From a virus: a stretch of 64,000 nt of DNA. The notes below the pieces were generated by a model, which saw only the letters and a program-made list of their open reading frames with translations, was not told the origin of the DNA and searched no databases. Position numbers and translations under genes: made by a program. Position 1 is the stretch's first letter. Each line of letters opens with the position of its first letter. The stretch is from positions 1-64,000 of IMG/VR virus record IMGVR_UViG_3300032304_000700; one strand, given 5' to 3'. This document shows, piece by piece, positions 8,814 through 18,465 of this stretch.

Positions 8814-11800
8814 TTAATAAGTTCCTCCGTCTATTACTGAAATTCTTGTTTCAATTGATGCACTAAATGTATTAAATCCAGTTGTTTGTGTAATATCAAT
8901 TTGTGATGAACCACTTACAACAGTTTCAGCGTTTAATTTAGTTTTAATAGTAGTATCAATCGAAGAAGTAAATAAATTTAAACTTCCAGTTGATGTTTCT
9001 AATAAACCTAATCTAGTATTTTGTGTAGTTTGAGACGATGCAAATGAAGAACTCAAAGATAATTGAGATGCTGCACTTGCAGAGAATGATGTTGCTACCG
9101 ATGAACTAAAGTTTCCAGTCACACTTGCCACACTTGCAGATAATGCAGTGATACTAGCGTTACTTGCTGAGAATGAAGTTGCGACAGATGAACTAAAGTC
9201 TCCAGTTACACTTGCTACACTTGCAGATAATGCAGTAATACTAGCGTTACTTCCACTAAATGAAGTTGCTATTGAACCACTAAATGTGTCAAATCCAGTC
9301 GTTGATGAAATTGTAATTTGAGACGAACCACTTACAACTGAATCACCAAATTGTCTTAATAATTTAGATTCATTACCTAATGTTCCACCTTTCCAATAAT
9401 CATTTGCAGAATCCCACAATAATGAACCAGATGCAGTTGAAGGTGCAGTTGGGTCTTTAACTAATAAACCACCATTTGCAGCTCCTGTACCATTTAATTC
9501 GATGATGTTATCACCAATTTGTACAGTTGTTGATGAAATTGATGTAGTAGTACCTTTAACCGTTAAGTCACCTTGTATTTCTACATTTTGTCCACTTAAA
9601 CTGATAGCCTGTTTGAATGAAGATGTAAAGTTGTTTAATTCTATTATTGAAACCTTAGCACTTCCACTTGCAGTTTCTAATTGTGATAATCTATCTAAAT
9701 TTGAACCACTAACTACATTCAATGCATTAATACTAATTTGTTGAGATGCAGATGAACTATTTAAAGCTGATATTGAAGTATTTACACTTGCAGATGTAGA
9801 TTCTAAATTAGATAATCTACCACTTGCAGATGATGTAAATGAATTAATATTTGTAATTGAAGTATTAACACTTGCAGATGTAGATTCTAAGTTTGTTAAT
9901 CTACCCAATGTAGAGCCACTAAATGTATTCAATGCATCTATACTAATTTGTTGTGATGCAGATGAAGTATTTAAAGCAGATACGGATGTGTTTACGCTTG
10001 CCGATGTACTTTCTAAGTTTGTTAATCTTCCCAAAGTTGAACCACTAACTACATTTAATGCATCTATACTAATTTGTTGAGATGCAGATGAAGTATTTAA
10101 TGCCGATACCGAAGTATTAACACTTGCACTAAATAATTCAATATTAGTTAATCTACCATCTTGTGTATCATTTGTAGATTTTGCTGCTGATGCAGATGCA
10201 ATCAATGAACCACTCACAACTCCAATTTCAGTAAACTTATCAATTGCTGATGCAGTAAATGCGTTTAATGCAGTTGTAGAAGTATTAGAAGATGTGTAAG
10301 AATTTAAAGCTGCAATTGAAATATCAACACTTGATGATTTAGATTCTAAATTATCCAATCTAAGTCCTTGCGAATCATTTGTTGTCTTAGCAGCTGATGC
10401 TGAAGCAATTAGTGAACCACTTACAACTCCAATTTCAGTCAATCTTGTTAATACAGATGAACTAAATGAATTGATATTTGTAATTGAAGTATTAACACTT
10501 GCAGAAGTTGTTTCTAAATTAGATAATCTACCTAAGTTTGAACCACTTACCGTATTTAAAGCGTCAATGCTAATTTGTTGAGAAGCAGAAGAACTATTTA
10601 AAGCCGATACCGATGTATTAACACTTGCAGACGTACTTTCTAAATTAGATAATCTAGTTAAAGACGAACCACTAAATATATTTAATGCATCGATACTAAT
10701 TTGTTGTGATGCAGATGAAGTATTTAACGCAGATACCGAAGTATTAACACTTGCAGAAGTATTTTCTAAGTTTGTTAATCTACCTAATGTAGAACCACTA
10801 AATGTATTTAAGTTATCTAATGATACTTGTTGAGATGCTGATGAACTATTTAATGCTGTTACTGAAGTATTTACACTTGCACTAAATGTGTTTAAATTTG
10901 TTATCGAAACCCCTTGTGAATCATTTGTTGTTTTTGCTGCAGATGCTGAAGCTATTAAACTTCCACTAACAACTCCAATCTCAATTAATTTTGTTTCAAC
11001 TGATGAACTAAATAATTCAATATTAGATAATCTACCTAATGTAGAAGAACTAAATGAGTTTAAGTTTGTAATTGAAACTCCAACACCACTACCTACATTT
11101 GCAGTGATTGATGCTAATGAAGCACTAACTGATTGAGAATATTCGGTTACATTTCCAATACCTGCAATTGAACCACTAAATCCTGCTGATGCACTTATTG
11201 GACCAGTTACATTTAATGAAGTTTCAATGAATACACCATTTACACCCTTAACAGTTACAGTTTGTAAACTATCATTAATCTCTACAAAGTTAGTATCGTC
11301 ACCTAAGAAGGTTTGTCCACCCGTTGCTTTAATATGAACATCTGTTACCGAAGTGTTATAAATTTCAAGCTTTCTTGCATCGTTAATATCAGGTTGTAAG
11401 AATATACTTCCAGTACCTATGATTGCGTTATTAACAATAATTGAACCACTAACACCTAAACCACCACCAATATTTATTTTAGAATTGTCTAATTGTGTAA
11501 TGATTGAGTCACCAAGATGGTCATCACCAACTGCAAGTGTGATTTTACCCGCAGTAAGTCCTAATTCGTTACCTATTGAACCAGAATTTGCAGGGCCAGA
11601 TATCAATCTTGCAGTGAAACCTGATTCTGCACCACCAGATGGATGTTGATAAATCCAATGATTATTTTGAGAATCCCATAATAATGAACCACTTGCACCT
11701 GCTCCACTACCACTATCCGATACCGATATTCCACCAAATCTAACTGCTGGTGTTGCGGTACTTAATTTAACTATATTAGTTCCGATTTCAACTACGGATG

Positions 11801-13067
11801 CAGATACATTAGCAAACGATGATGAACCATATACTACCAATGAACCTGTAATATAAACCGAACCGGTTATTACTTGTGTTCCGTCAAAATTGTTACCTCC
11901 AGCTAATTTTGCGTATGAACCACTATTACTATTTAAGTTTGCAATTGCGATTGCTGCAGCTGATGCTGAACTAATCAATGAACCACTTACAACTCCAATT
12001 TCAGTAAATCTTGTATTTGCTGAACTACTAAATGAATTTATGTTTGTAATTGAAGTATTTACACTTGCAGATGTAGTTTCTAAATTAGATAATCTACCAT
12101 CTTGTGTGTCGTTTGTAGTTTTTGCAGTTGATGCTGAACTAATCAAAGAACCTGTAATAGTTGCTAATGCACTATTTTGAGTCAATTGAGAAGAACTAAA
12201 TGAATTTAAAGATGAAACCGAAGTGTTTAAACTTGCAGTTGTTGTATTTAAATTAGAAATAGATGTATTTACACTTGCACTAAACGTCTCAATATTAGTT
12301 AATCTACCATCTTGTGTATCATTTGTAGATTTTGCAGTTGATGCAGAACTAATCAAAGAACCTGTAATAGTTGCTAAATCACTATTTTGAGTTAATTGAG
12401 AACCACTAAATGATTCTAATGAAGAAATTCTTTGACTTTGAGTTGTAAATGTTTGAGCAACTGAAGCACTGAAGTTTCCTGTTACTGATGCAACTGATGC
12501 AGATAAAGCAGTTTGAGAAGCTTGACTTGCACTAAATGAAGTTGCAACTGAAGAACTAAAGTCTCCGGTTACTGATGCAACTGAAGCAGATAAAGCAACT
12601 ATACTTGCATTACTTGCTGAGAATGAAGTTGCAACTGAAGAACTAAAATTACCAGTTACCGAAGCAACTGAAGCAGATAATGATGTTATACTTGCATTAC
12701 TTGCTGAGAAGGAAGTTACAACTGATGCACTGAAATTACTAATGTTACCCGTTAAATCTGGGATATCATTTTTGTCAGAACCAAGTAAGTATAAAGTTGA
12801 ACTACCACTTGCATAGTAAGGAACACCTTTAACTAACCCATTATAAGCAGAAGAACTAAATACATTTGGTGCATTTGTTCCTACTAAAAATCTATTTACT
12901 GCTTGTATTGAACCACTTTCTACGGCTGCAAACACCATACCAGAACCGTTGGTTGTGGTAAGGTTTGACGAACCTGATACTATTATTAATTCACCTTTTT
13001 GAAACGATGAGGTTGCTGCCGAAAGGGCTTCTAAACTACCACGTCTGTGTCTAATGATTTGTGCCAT
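8814..13067 (-). CDS. Very long repeat-rich fibre protein
   Basis: 1417 aa. The N-terminal ~75 residues (MAQIIRHRRGSLEALSAATS, then FQKGELIIVSGSS, ESGSIQAVNRFLVGTNAP) match the start of the 562-aa gene at 13582-15270. Residues ~110-215 and ~1300-1360 carry a ~27-residue repeat (ASITALSASVASVTG with SSSVATSFSASN). The middle carries about six copies of a ~42-residue unit with Ser/Thr/Asn heptads (SSASQQISIDALN, GRLTNLESTSASVNTS), predicted as trimeric coiled coil or beta-spiral. A GTNIVKLSTATPAVRFGG module shared with the S74 fibre lies near residue 430. No catalytic domain is visible. Likely a long shaft-type tail or whisker fibre. Confidence 0.8.
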   Translation of the reverse strand: MAQIIRHRRGSLEALSAATSSFQKGELIIVSGSSNLTTTNGSGMVFAAVESGSIQAVNRFLVGTNAPNVFSSSAYNGLVKGVPYYASGSSTLYLLGSDKNDIPDLTGNISNFSASVVTSFSASNASITSLSASVASVTGNFSSSVATSFSASNASIVALSASVASVTGDFSSSVATSFSASQASQTALSASVASVTGNFSASVAQTFTTQSQRISSLESFSGSQLTQNSDLATITGSLISSASTAKSTNDTQDGRLTNIETFSASVNTSISNLNTTTASLNTSVSSLNSFSSSQLTQNSALATITGSLISSASTAKTTNDTQDGRLSNLETTSASVNTSITNINSFSSSANTRFTEIGVVSGSLISSASAAAIAIANLNSNSGSYAKLAGGNNFDGTQVITGSVYITGSLVVYGSSSFANVSASVVEIGTNIVKLSTATPAVRFGGISVSDSGSGAGASGSLLWDSQNNHWIYQHPSGGAESGFTARLISGPANSGSIGNELGLTAGKITLAVGDDHLGDSIITQLDNSKINIGGGLGVSGSIIVNNAIIGTGSIFLQPDINDARKLEIYNTSVTDVHIKATGGQTFLGDDTNFVEINDSLQTVTVKGVNGVFIETSLNVTGPISASAGFSGSIAGIGNVTEYSQSVSASLASITANVGSGVGVSITNLNSFSSSTLGRLSNIELFSSSVETKLIEIGVVSGSLIASASAAKTTNDSQGVSITNLNTFSASVNTSVTALNSSSASQQVSLDNLNTFSGSTLGRLTNLENTSASVNTSVSALNTSSASQQISIDALNIFSGSSLTRLSNLESTSASVNTSVSALNSSSASQQISIDALNTVSGSNLGRLSNLETTSASVNTSITNINSFSSSVLTRLTEIGVVSGSLIASASAAKTTNDSQGLRLDNLESKSSSVDISIAALNSYTSSNTSTTALNAFTASAIDKFTEIGVVSGSLIASASAAKSTNDTQDGRLTNIELFSASVNTSVSALNTSSASQQISIDALNVVSGSTLGRLTNLESTSASVNTSVSALNTSSASQQISIDALNTFSGSTLGRLTNLESTSASVNTSITNINSFTSSASGRLSNLESTSASVNTSISALNSSSASQQISINALNVVSGSNLDRLSQLETASGSAKVSIIELNNFTSSFKQAISLSGQNVEIQGDLTVKGTTTSISSTTVQIGDNIIELNGTGAANGGLLVKDPTAPSTASGSLLWDSANDYWKGGTLGNESKLLRQFGDSVVSGSSQITISSTTGFDTFSGSIATSFSGSNASITALSASVASVTGDFSSSVATSFSASNASITALSASVASVTGNFSSSVATSFSASAASQLSLSSSFASSQTTQNTRLGLLETSTGSLNLFTSSIDTTIKTKLNAETVVSGSSQIDITQTTGFNTFSASIETRISVIDGGTY
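9660..10870 (-). repeat. ~126-bp tandem repeat region in the 1417-aa fibre gene
   Basis: About six diverged copies of a 42-codon unit (SSASQQISIDALN...GRLTNLESTSASVNTSVSALNT), partly separated by a second ~35-codon unit (VVSGSLIASASAAK). Nucleotide identity between copies looks high enough for recombination, although third positions differ. Confidence 0.7.
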
Positions 13068-13104
13068 ATTTTTTTGTTATTCTCTTAATTAAGGTTATTC
13101 CTCA

Positions 13105-13112
13105 ATAAATAT
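13105..13112 (-). promoter_or_regulatory. ATATTTAT motif upstream of the 1417-aa fibre
   Basis: Sense-strand ATATTTAT, 37 nt before the ATG at 13067, in a 118-bp intergenic gap (13068-13185) that otherwise holds only A/T-rich sequence and no gene. Confidence 0.4.
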
Positions 13113-13185
13113 CTATTTTAAGTTAAAACATATTTAATTAATAGATTTATTTCGGTTATTTTTATATATTTTATTTTACTATGTG

Positions 13186-13566
13186 TTAAAACTCTCCTGC
13201 ATCCAAGTTTGAAGATGTAACATACAACTCCTGGTCTGTTGCAAAGGTATTGTCGATTGATTGTGTAAATTGAGTAAAATTTGATAAAATTATATCAATT
13301 ACTTGTTGTGAACTACTTATAACTCCACTTGGTAGATTTGTTTCCAAACTTCCTATTACCAATTGTAACCAACCATTTGAATTTCCAACATTTGCTGTAT
13401 CGGTTAGTACCCAAATTTGATTTGTATCTCTTTGATAAACTTGCAATCCCTCATATACATTAGCTGATGATAAAGCATAACGTGCCGACTGGTCTGCTAA
13501 ACTTATTCTAGCATCAACAGGCTCATTGTTCGTTATGTTAAACCCACCAGGTAATATAATTGCCAT
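13186..13566 (-). CDS. Small fibre-associated structural protein
   Basis: 126 aa, beginning AIILPGGFNITNNEPVDAR and containing SANVYEGLQVYQRDTNQIW. A 'VY...QVYQ..TNQIWVLTD' stretch of this kind is common in small proteins beside phage fibre genes, where it precedes a fibre shaft. The C-terminal half has a VISSSQQVIDIILSNFTQFT coil and ends with LYVTSSNLDAGEF, nearly matching the end of the 157-aa gene at 15318 (VYLTASNIIDQGEF). It sits 15 nt downstream of the 562-aa fibre. Structural role inferred; no family recognised. Confidence 0.5.
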   Translation of the reverse strand: MAIILPGGFNITNNEPVDARISLADQSARYALSSANVYEGLQVYQRDTNQIWVLTDTANVGNSNGWLQLVIGSLETNLPSGVISSSQQVIDIILSNFTQFTQSIDNTFATDQELYVTSSNLDAGEF

Positions 13567-13581
13567 TTCTTATCGTTCTAT

Positions 13582-15270
13582 TTATGTTAATATATATGTT
13601 ATACTACTTCCTGCTCCACCTGCTTGTAGTGTATTTGATTTGTATACTTTGTATTGCCCAACTGTACTTAATGTAAATTGTCCTAATACTCCAAATCCAC
13701 TTGTAGTAATACTTGTTAAGTTTGCTCTCGCCGAATCAAATACTATATAATGGAATTTATCTCCTGTCCAAGTAATTGTTAGACTTTGGCCACTTGCAGT
13801 TGTTGTTCCTTTTACAATTGTTCCTATCGTTCCACCTAATGTAGTATCCCATGCACCAACATTTTCCAATTCTCCAGCAGTAAATGATGTTGCTGCACTT
13901 GCACCATGTCTTAAACTTCTAATTTTTGTATAAGTAGTAGTTGCAGTTGATGTAGTTGTAGTATCAGGAATATTATCACCCGTTGGAGATGCGTAGTTTG
14001 CAGTTGCAGTGATACTAATTGAAGTAGAACCCGTTGCAGAACCCGTTACTGAATATGGTGATGCCACATTCGTTGTTACACTTGTCAAATTCCAACCATT
14101 AGAAGGATTTGCCGAAGATGATATAAAAGAAATACTACCAGTTGCACCTTGTTCAATTTGATTTGAAGTAGTTCCTAATTGAATTGTTGTGGTTGGTGTT
14201 AATGTAGGTGAAGCAGGATTTGTTTTAGATACTGTTCCCGTTGTTGTAGTTGATGTTTTATATAAACTATTATCCAATGGAGAACTTGCCGTATATTCCA
14301 ATCTATATGTGTGAGAACCCGATGTTGTTGTACTATATGTTAAAGATGTTCCACTACCAACTTGTGTTAATAGGGTTGCTCCTTCGTATAATGATGCACT
14401 TACTAATGTATATCCTTGATTATTCCAAGTTCCATTAACTGAATATATATCTGTTACATTATTAAATCTATCCGTTGCAAATCCGGTTAAAGATGCTGCT
14501 ACTGATGTTGGTGCTAATGGTGTTCCAAAAATAAATTTCAATGTTCCGTTTACAAATGTCACTGCAACATCCGAACTATAATCTGCAACTTCTATTCCTG
14601 TTAGGTTTTGAACACTATTTGTTACATATTGTATAAACCCACTACTTGCACTCAAACTTGCCAATGAAGCCGATACTGATGAACTTAAACTTGTAATCGA
14701 TGCAGCACTTCCACTTAAAGTTGATGCTATTGATGTACTAATTGAAGATGATATTAAAGCTTGTGACGATGATAATGATGCACTAACAATTGCAACTTCT
14801 ATATCCGTTGCTATTACCGATAATGAACTACTCAATGATGCACTTACAATATCAACAATGGATTGGGAAATGGAAGAACTTAAAGTATTTAAACTTACAT
14901 TACTTGCACTAAATGATGTTGCTACCGATGCACTAAATGCACCAATGTTACCTGTTAAGTTAATTGGAGTATTGCCATCATTTCCTAACAAATATAAAGT
15001 TCCACTACCACTATCATAATAAGGAACTCCATTTACTAAACCACCATAAGTCGATGTTGGAAATTGATTTGGTGCCGAACTGCCAATTATAAATCTATTG
15101 GTAGCTTGAACCAAACCACTTTCAGTTGCTGCAAATACAATGGATGAACCATTTGAAGATGTAATATTAGATGAACCGGTTACAATTAAGATTTCTCCTT
15201 TTTTCAGAGAACCCGTAATATTGGATAATCTTTCTAAGGCACCCCTTTTATGTTGTATTAATTGAGCCAT
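13582..15270 (-). CDS. Fibre protein with Ig-like / beta-sandwich C-terminus
   Basis: 562 aa. Residues 1-75 (MAQLIQHKRGALERLSNITG, then LKKGEILIVTGSSN) are the anchor shared with the 1417-aa fibre. A Ser-rich coil follows (ISSSISTSIASTLSGSAASI) that also occurs in the 157-aa gene upstream. From ~residue 215 the protein is Thr/Ser-rich with repeated beta-sandwich features (SVNGTWNNQGYTLVSASLYE; LEYTASSPLDNS). The tail ends in a distinct ~110-residue domain (IRSLRHGASAATSFTAGELE, GKFHY-like DKFHYIVFDSARANL). It is probably a tail or baseplate fibre bearing Ig-like decoration domains. The anchor match to the 1417-aa fibre suggests both occupy equivalent attachment sites. Confidence 0.65.
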   Translation of the reverse strand: MAQLIQHKRGALERLSNITGSLKKGEILIVTGSSNITSSNGSSIVFAATESGLVQATNRFIIGSSAPNQFPTSTYGGLVNGVPYYDSGSGTLYLLGNDGNTPINLTGNIGAFSASVATSFSASNVSLNTLSSSISQSIVDIVSASLSSSLSVIATDIEVAIVSASLSSSQALISSSISTSIASTLSGSAASITSLSSSVSASLASLSASSGFIQYVTNSVQNLTGIEVADYSSDVAVTFVNGTLKFIFGTPLAPTSVAASLTGFATDRFNNVTDIYSVNGTWNNQGYTLVSASLYEGATLLTQVGSGTSLTYSTTTSGSHTYRLEYTASSPLDNSLYKTSTTTTGTVSKTNPASPTLTPTTTIQLGTTSNQIEQGATGSISFISSSANPSNGWNLTSVTTNVASPYSVTGSATGSTSISITATANYASPTGDNIPDTTTTSTATTTYTKIRSLRHGASAATSFTAGELENVGAWDTTLGGTIGTIVKGTTTASGQSLTITWTGDKFHYIVFDSARANLTSITTSGFGVLGQFTLSTVGQYKVYKSNTLQAGGAGSSITYILT

Positions 15271-15300
15271 CTATATTATTCTTAATTTACTTTATTATGT

Positions 15301-15308
15301 ATAAATAT
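15301..15308 (-). promoter_or_regulatory. ATATTTAT motif upstream of the 562-aa fibre
   Basis: Sense-strand ATATTTAT (within TTATATTTATAC), 30 nt before the ATG at 15270 and immediately after the stop of the preceding gene. Confidence 0.4.
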
Positions 15309-15317
15309 AACTTTTAA

Positions 15318-15791
15318 TTAAAACTCTCCCTGGTCAATAATGTTCGATGCAGTAAGATAAACTTCCAAGTCGGTTGCAAATGTATCTCCTAAAGATGCGG
15401 TGTATGAATGGAAAGATGCAGTTGTTGTATAAGATGTAGTTATAGTTCGTAAACTTGCACTTACCGATTGACTTAATGCAGTCACCGATAATGCACTTCC
15501 ACTTAATGTTGCAGCAATTGACGAACTTATTGATGAAGATATTAAAACTTGTGATGCCGATAACGAAGAACTTATAACTGCTACTTCTAAATCAGTTGCT
15601 ATATCATTATATCCAATTGTTCCAGTAATATAAATTTGAGATGAACCTGATACAACTCCATCAGGTAATATTCCAGCCACTTCACTCTGTACTATATTAA
15701 TTACAGATTGACTAAAGTCTTGTCCAACTTCTGCTGCTTGTTCTAATGATGAACCACTCTCTATTTGTTTTAATCTTATTAAACTTGCCAT
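15318..15791 (-). CDS. Small coiled fibre protein
   Basis: 157 aa, beginning ASLIRLKQIESGSSLEQAAE. It has a VVSGSSQIYITGTIGYNDIA beta segment, then a Ser-rich coil (VISSSLSASQVLISSSISSS) shared almost word for word with the 562-aa fibre, and ends DLEVYLTASNIIDQGEF like the 126-aa gene at 13186. The pairing of a small protein with a large fibre suggests an attachment or assembly partner. No enzymatic motif is present. Function is unassigned beyond a likely virion component. Confidence 0.5.
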   Translation of the reverse strand: MASLIRLKQIESGSSLEQAAEVGQDFSQSVINIVQSEVAGILPDGVVSGSSQIYITGTIGYNDIATDLEVAVISSSLSASQVLISSSISSSIAATLSGSALSVTALSQSVSASLRTITTSYTTTASFHSYTASLGDTFATDLEVYLTASNIIDQGEF

Positions 15792-15795
15792 TACC

Positions 15796-15804
15796 TATAA
15801 ATAT
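15796..15804 (-). promoter_or_regulatory. ATATTTATA motif just before the 157-aa fibre gene
   Basis: Sense-strand ATATTTATA ending only 4 nt before the ATG at 15791. This spacing is too short for a normal -10 element with a leader, so this copy either serves a leaderless message, has another role or is chance. Confidence 0.25.
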
Positions 15805-15806
15805 CT

Positions 15807-17588
15807 TTAAAATAATCTTTCTATTGAAATGAAGTTGTTGTTGTATGCACCACCAATTATCATAATAATTCTATATACTCTATTGTTTGTATTATCTCTT
15901 AAAATGTAGGTAGCGGTATCACCTTCACTAACAAAGTTATATGCAAACAAAGATGTACTAGCTGATGTTGTTAAACTTACAGATATAGCTGTACCATTAT
16001 TTCCACCCGTCATTACTTGGTATTGTGCAGATATATAACCGGAAATACTTCCAGCCACCGTTGCTAAACTTAATCCTCTATTACCACTTGTTGTAATAGT
16101 TGCTTTTAAATTATCCAATGTTACAAATGTTCCTGCATTTACAATTCCACTTGCTTTCCACATTAACTCACCTGCATTACCACCGGGTGTTTTACTTAAA
16201 TCAATATACACACCTCTTGCGTTTCCACCGGCTTCAAAAATTCTTAATCTATCTTGATAAATGTCCAGACTAACTACATTACCTGTTAGAGTTGTATTAG
16301 TTTGTGCGGTTGCAAGTTGTAGTTCACCACCTTCATCACCACCTGCACCACCTAATGTTACTTGTCCATTAAATCTATTTGTTCCGGTGAATGTATTATT
16401 TGTAGATGGTAAGTTTGTATTTGTGTTTAATTCTACTATTGTTAAAGTAGGGCCTGTTGATTCACCAAAGTCAAAAAGACCTGAAATACCACTAACAGTT
16501 CTCATACTATATGTATAAGTTCCGGCCGATGCGGTATCTATTACATTTACACAATATGGTACATTTAAGTTTGAACTATTTTCAACTTGAACAATATTTC
16601 CAATTGCAGTTTCATTTCTGTAAATTTGTAATCTAGTCCAAGATGTAACATTTACTGGGTTTGCATCACCGGTCACCATAATTTGGACAGGATTACCCGT
16701 TGTAGTAATACTTCCACTTATTATTGATACACCAAGCGTTGTGATACTTGTTCTTCTATTTCCTAATACTTGCACATAATTTATACTTCCCGTTATGATT
16801 GATGCTTCTAATGTATCTAATCTACTATCTACCGAAGAACTTAATGTGTTAAATGATGATGTAGTTACTAATGAACCACTATCAATTGTTTGTGACGAAC
16901 TTATAAATCCAAATGCAGTTATTTGTGCTGATGAACTTAATAAATTTGAAGGTAATGGTTGAACACTACCACTCAATGTATATCTTGTATCGTATGATGA
17001 TGTTAATTGAGATGAAGAACTTATTGCTCCACTTAAATTTCTCAAAAACGAACCCGTTTCACTTTCGGTAATCCAACTGCCACTTACACTTTCAATTGCG
17101 TTTAATCTATTTACTAATGATGATGTAGATTGTGAAGCAGTAAATGTATTTAAATTTAAAATAGATGTTACTAAACTTGCAGTTGAAATACTTGCAGTGA
17201 ATGTATTCAAAGAACTCAAATCCGTAGATTGTGAAACTATACCCGTTGGTTTATTTGCAATATTATCCCAAGTTGTTTGAGTAATACTTCCACTTACTAC
17301 ATATCTTTGGTCTAATGAACTTGTCAATTGTGATGAACCACTTATTGTACCATTTATAGCTGATGCAGTATAAGAATTAAAAGATGATGTAGATAATTTA
17401 CTATTTAATGAACTACTTAATGTATTAGTTACTAAGTCCGTTGCAAATGTACCATCCAATGAAGATGTTAAATTGTTTATAGAAATTTTATATGTCGTGC
17501 TACCTGAAATACCAAGTACAAATGTTGTGTCTAATGAAGCAACATTTAATGGAGGTAATTCTGATATTCTTTTTCTTGAGTTTGCCAT
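15807..17588 (-). CDS. Fibre / baseplate-wedge-associated structural protein
   Basis: 593 aa. The N-terminus NSRKRISELPPLNVASLDTT, then FVLGISGSTTYKISINNL, is typical of phage proteins with a short beta anchor before a fibre shaft. The middle has VSGSSQ-type modules and coil (SSLNTFTASISTAS; SGSSQLTSSLDQRYVVSGSI) also present in the 965-aa fibre. The C-terminal ~330 residues are beta-rich: an Ig-like stretch (VQIMVTGDANPVNVTSWTRL) and a final domain with FTGTNRFNGQVTLGG. No S74 or lectin landmark was found. It lies 3 nt downstream of the 183-aa gene, in the same unit as the neck genes. Virion fibre likely; exact place unknown. Confidence 0.6.
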   Translation of the reverse strand: MANSRKRISELPPLNVASLDTTFVLGISGSTTYKISINNLTSSLDGTFATDLVTNTLSSSLNSKLSTSSFNSYTASAINGTISGSSQLTSSLDQRYVVSGSITQTTWDNIANKPTGIVSQSTDLSSLNTFTASISTASLVTSILNLNTFTASQSTSSLVNRLNAIESVSGSWITESETGSFLRNLSGAISSSSQLTSSYDTRYTLSGSVQPLPSNLLSSSAQITAFGFISSSQTIDSGSLVTTSSFNTLSSSVDSRLDTLEASIITGSINYVQVLGNRRTSITTLGVSIISGSITTTGNPVQIMVTGDANPVNVTSWTRLQIYRNETAIGNIVQVENSSNLNVPYCVNVIDTASAGTYTYSMRTVSGISGLFDFGESTGPTLTIVELNTNTNLPSTNNTFTGTNRFNGQVTLGGAGGDEGGELQLATAQTNTTLTGNVVSLDIYQDRLRIFEAGGNARGVYIDLSKTPGGNAGELMWKASGIVNAGTFVTLDNLKATITTSGNRGLSLATVAGSISGYISAQYQVMTGGNNGTAISVSLTTSASTSLFAYNFVSEGDTATYILRDNTNNRVYRIIMIIGGAYNNNFISIERLF

Positions 17589-17591
17589 TTA

Positions 17592-18143
17592 TTACATTAT
17601 TATATCTAAACCATCTTCGGTTATTATTATTGAATCATTTTCGGTTGCAATTGGAATTTCTAACAATTTACCTATAACATAAATATCATTTATTGTGACA
17701 GAATCAAAATCTATGTATTCATCATTTAAAGTTATAACCACATTATTTCCAACTTCTTTAATTGTATAATCTCCTGGTATATGTAAACCATACACCAACA
17801 CTTCAAAATTGTCAGATGATGCACCTTCAGTTCCATAATCTAAACTAACATCGTATATTGTCAATGTATTCTCAATATTATCAAATGCATCAATTTGTCT
17901 ACTAACATATCTCGCACTATGTTCTAATATCTCTTGATAAAAATTAGATATATTTGATTTGTTGTTTACTAATTTTATTGAGTTGGGGTTAGAACGAGTA
18001 TTTGAATTAAATTTATTTGTAGTTGGTAATTCTATATTTTGTAAACTTCCAGTTAAATCTAAATTGACAAGATTTTCCGTATTCACTCTTGGAGGAATAA
18101 CTCTATTTAATTTTCTATTATTTGAATTAAATTGTTTAAGCAT
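17592..18143 (-). CDS. Unknown virion-operon protein
   Basis: 183 aa. Not recognised. The first 70 residues are Asn-rich and polar (KQFNSNNRKLNRVIPPRVNT). The middle (SNFYQEILEHSARYVSRQID) looks helical and the C-terminal ~90 residues alternate hydrophobic and acidic, as in beta-sandwiches (NFEVLVYGLHIPGDYTIKEV). It overlaps the start of the upstream 109-aa gene's end by 8 nt and follows the gp15-like gene in tight order. Its position between tail-completion and fibre genes suggests a small tail or baseplate part. That is inference from context only. Confidence 0.45.
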   Translation of the reverse strand: MLKQFNSNNRKLNRVIPPRVNTENLVNLDLTGSLQNIELPTTNKFNSNTRSNPNSIKLVNNKSNISNFYQEILEHSARYVSRQIDAFDNIENTLTIYDVSLDYGTEGASSDNFEVLVYGLHIPGDYTIKEVGNNVVITLNDEYIDFDSVTINDIYVIGKLLEIPIATENDSIIITEDGLDIIM

Positions 18144-18465
18144 ATCTTTCTATGTCTCCTTTAATTTCAATAAAATCCTGACTATCCAAATTGTATTCAA
18201 AACTTTCTTTTATAAACTTTATCAATAACCCATTAGGGCCTTGTTCGGTTATATAATCTCTAGGACTTATATTTTGTGTATTTATAAAAATTCTTAATCT
18301 ATCTTGTTCCTTTCTATATTGAATTTCTCTTAATATATCAACAAATCTCCAACCTGTTGCTTCCCAAATAAAATAAGTTGAATCATTTAAATCTTTTGGA
18401 GTTAAAATTGCATTACCAGGTTTTCTAAACAATTTTTGAGTTATATCTAAAAGTGTTCGTTTCAT
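18136..18465 (-). CDS. Unknown small virion-operon protein
   Basis: 109 aa. Not recognised. Basic and mixed alpha/beta, with LDITQKLFRKPGNAILTPKD at the start and a GWRFVDILREIQYRKEQDRL helix near residue 40. It shares its first base with the last base of the gp15-like gene stop (1-nt TAATG overlap) and overlaps the following gene by 8 nt, so its translation is probably coupled to both. Small proteins at this place in T4-like phages are often tail-completion or baseplate parts, but nothing in the sequence proves that here. Confidence 0.45.
   Translation of the reverse strand: MKRTLLDITQKLFRKPGNAILTPKDLNDSTYFIWEATGWRFVDILREIQYRKEQDRLRIFINTQNISPRDYITEQGPNGLLIKFIKESFEYNLDSQDFIEIKGDIERYA

Noticed and set aside
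13068-13185. Possible gene or terminator in the 118-bp gap
   Set aside because: A/T-rich with an ATATTTAT motif, but no frame of useful length and no stable hairpin.
1-15791. Diversity-generating retroelement acting on the adhesins
   Set aside because: No reverse transcriptase or template repeat was seen, and the fibre differences look like module exchange rather than adenine mutagenesis.
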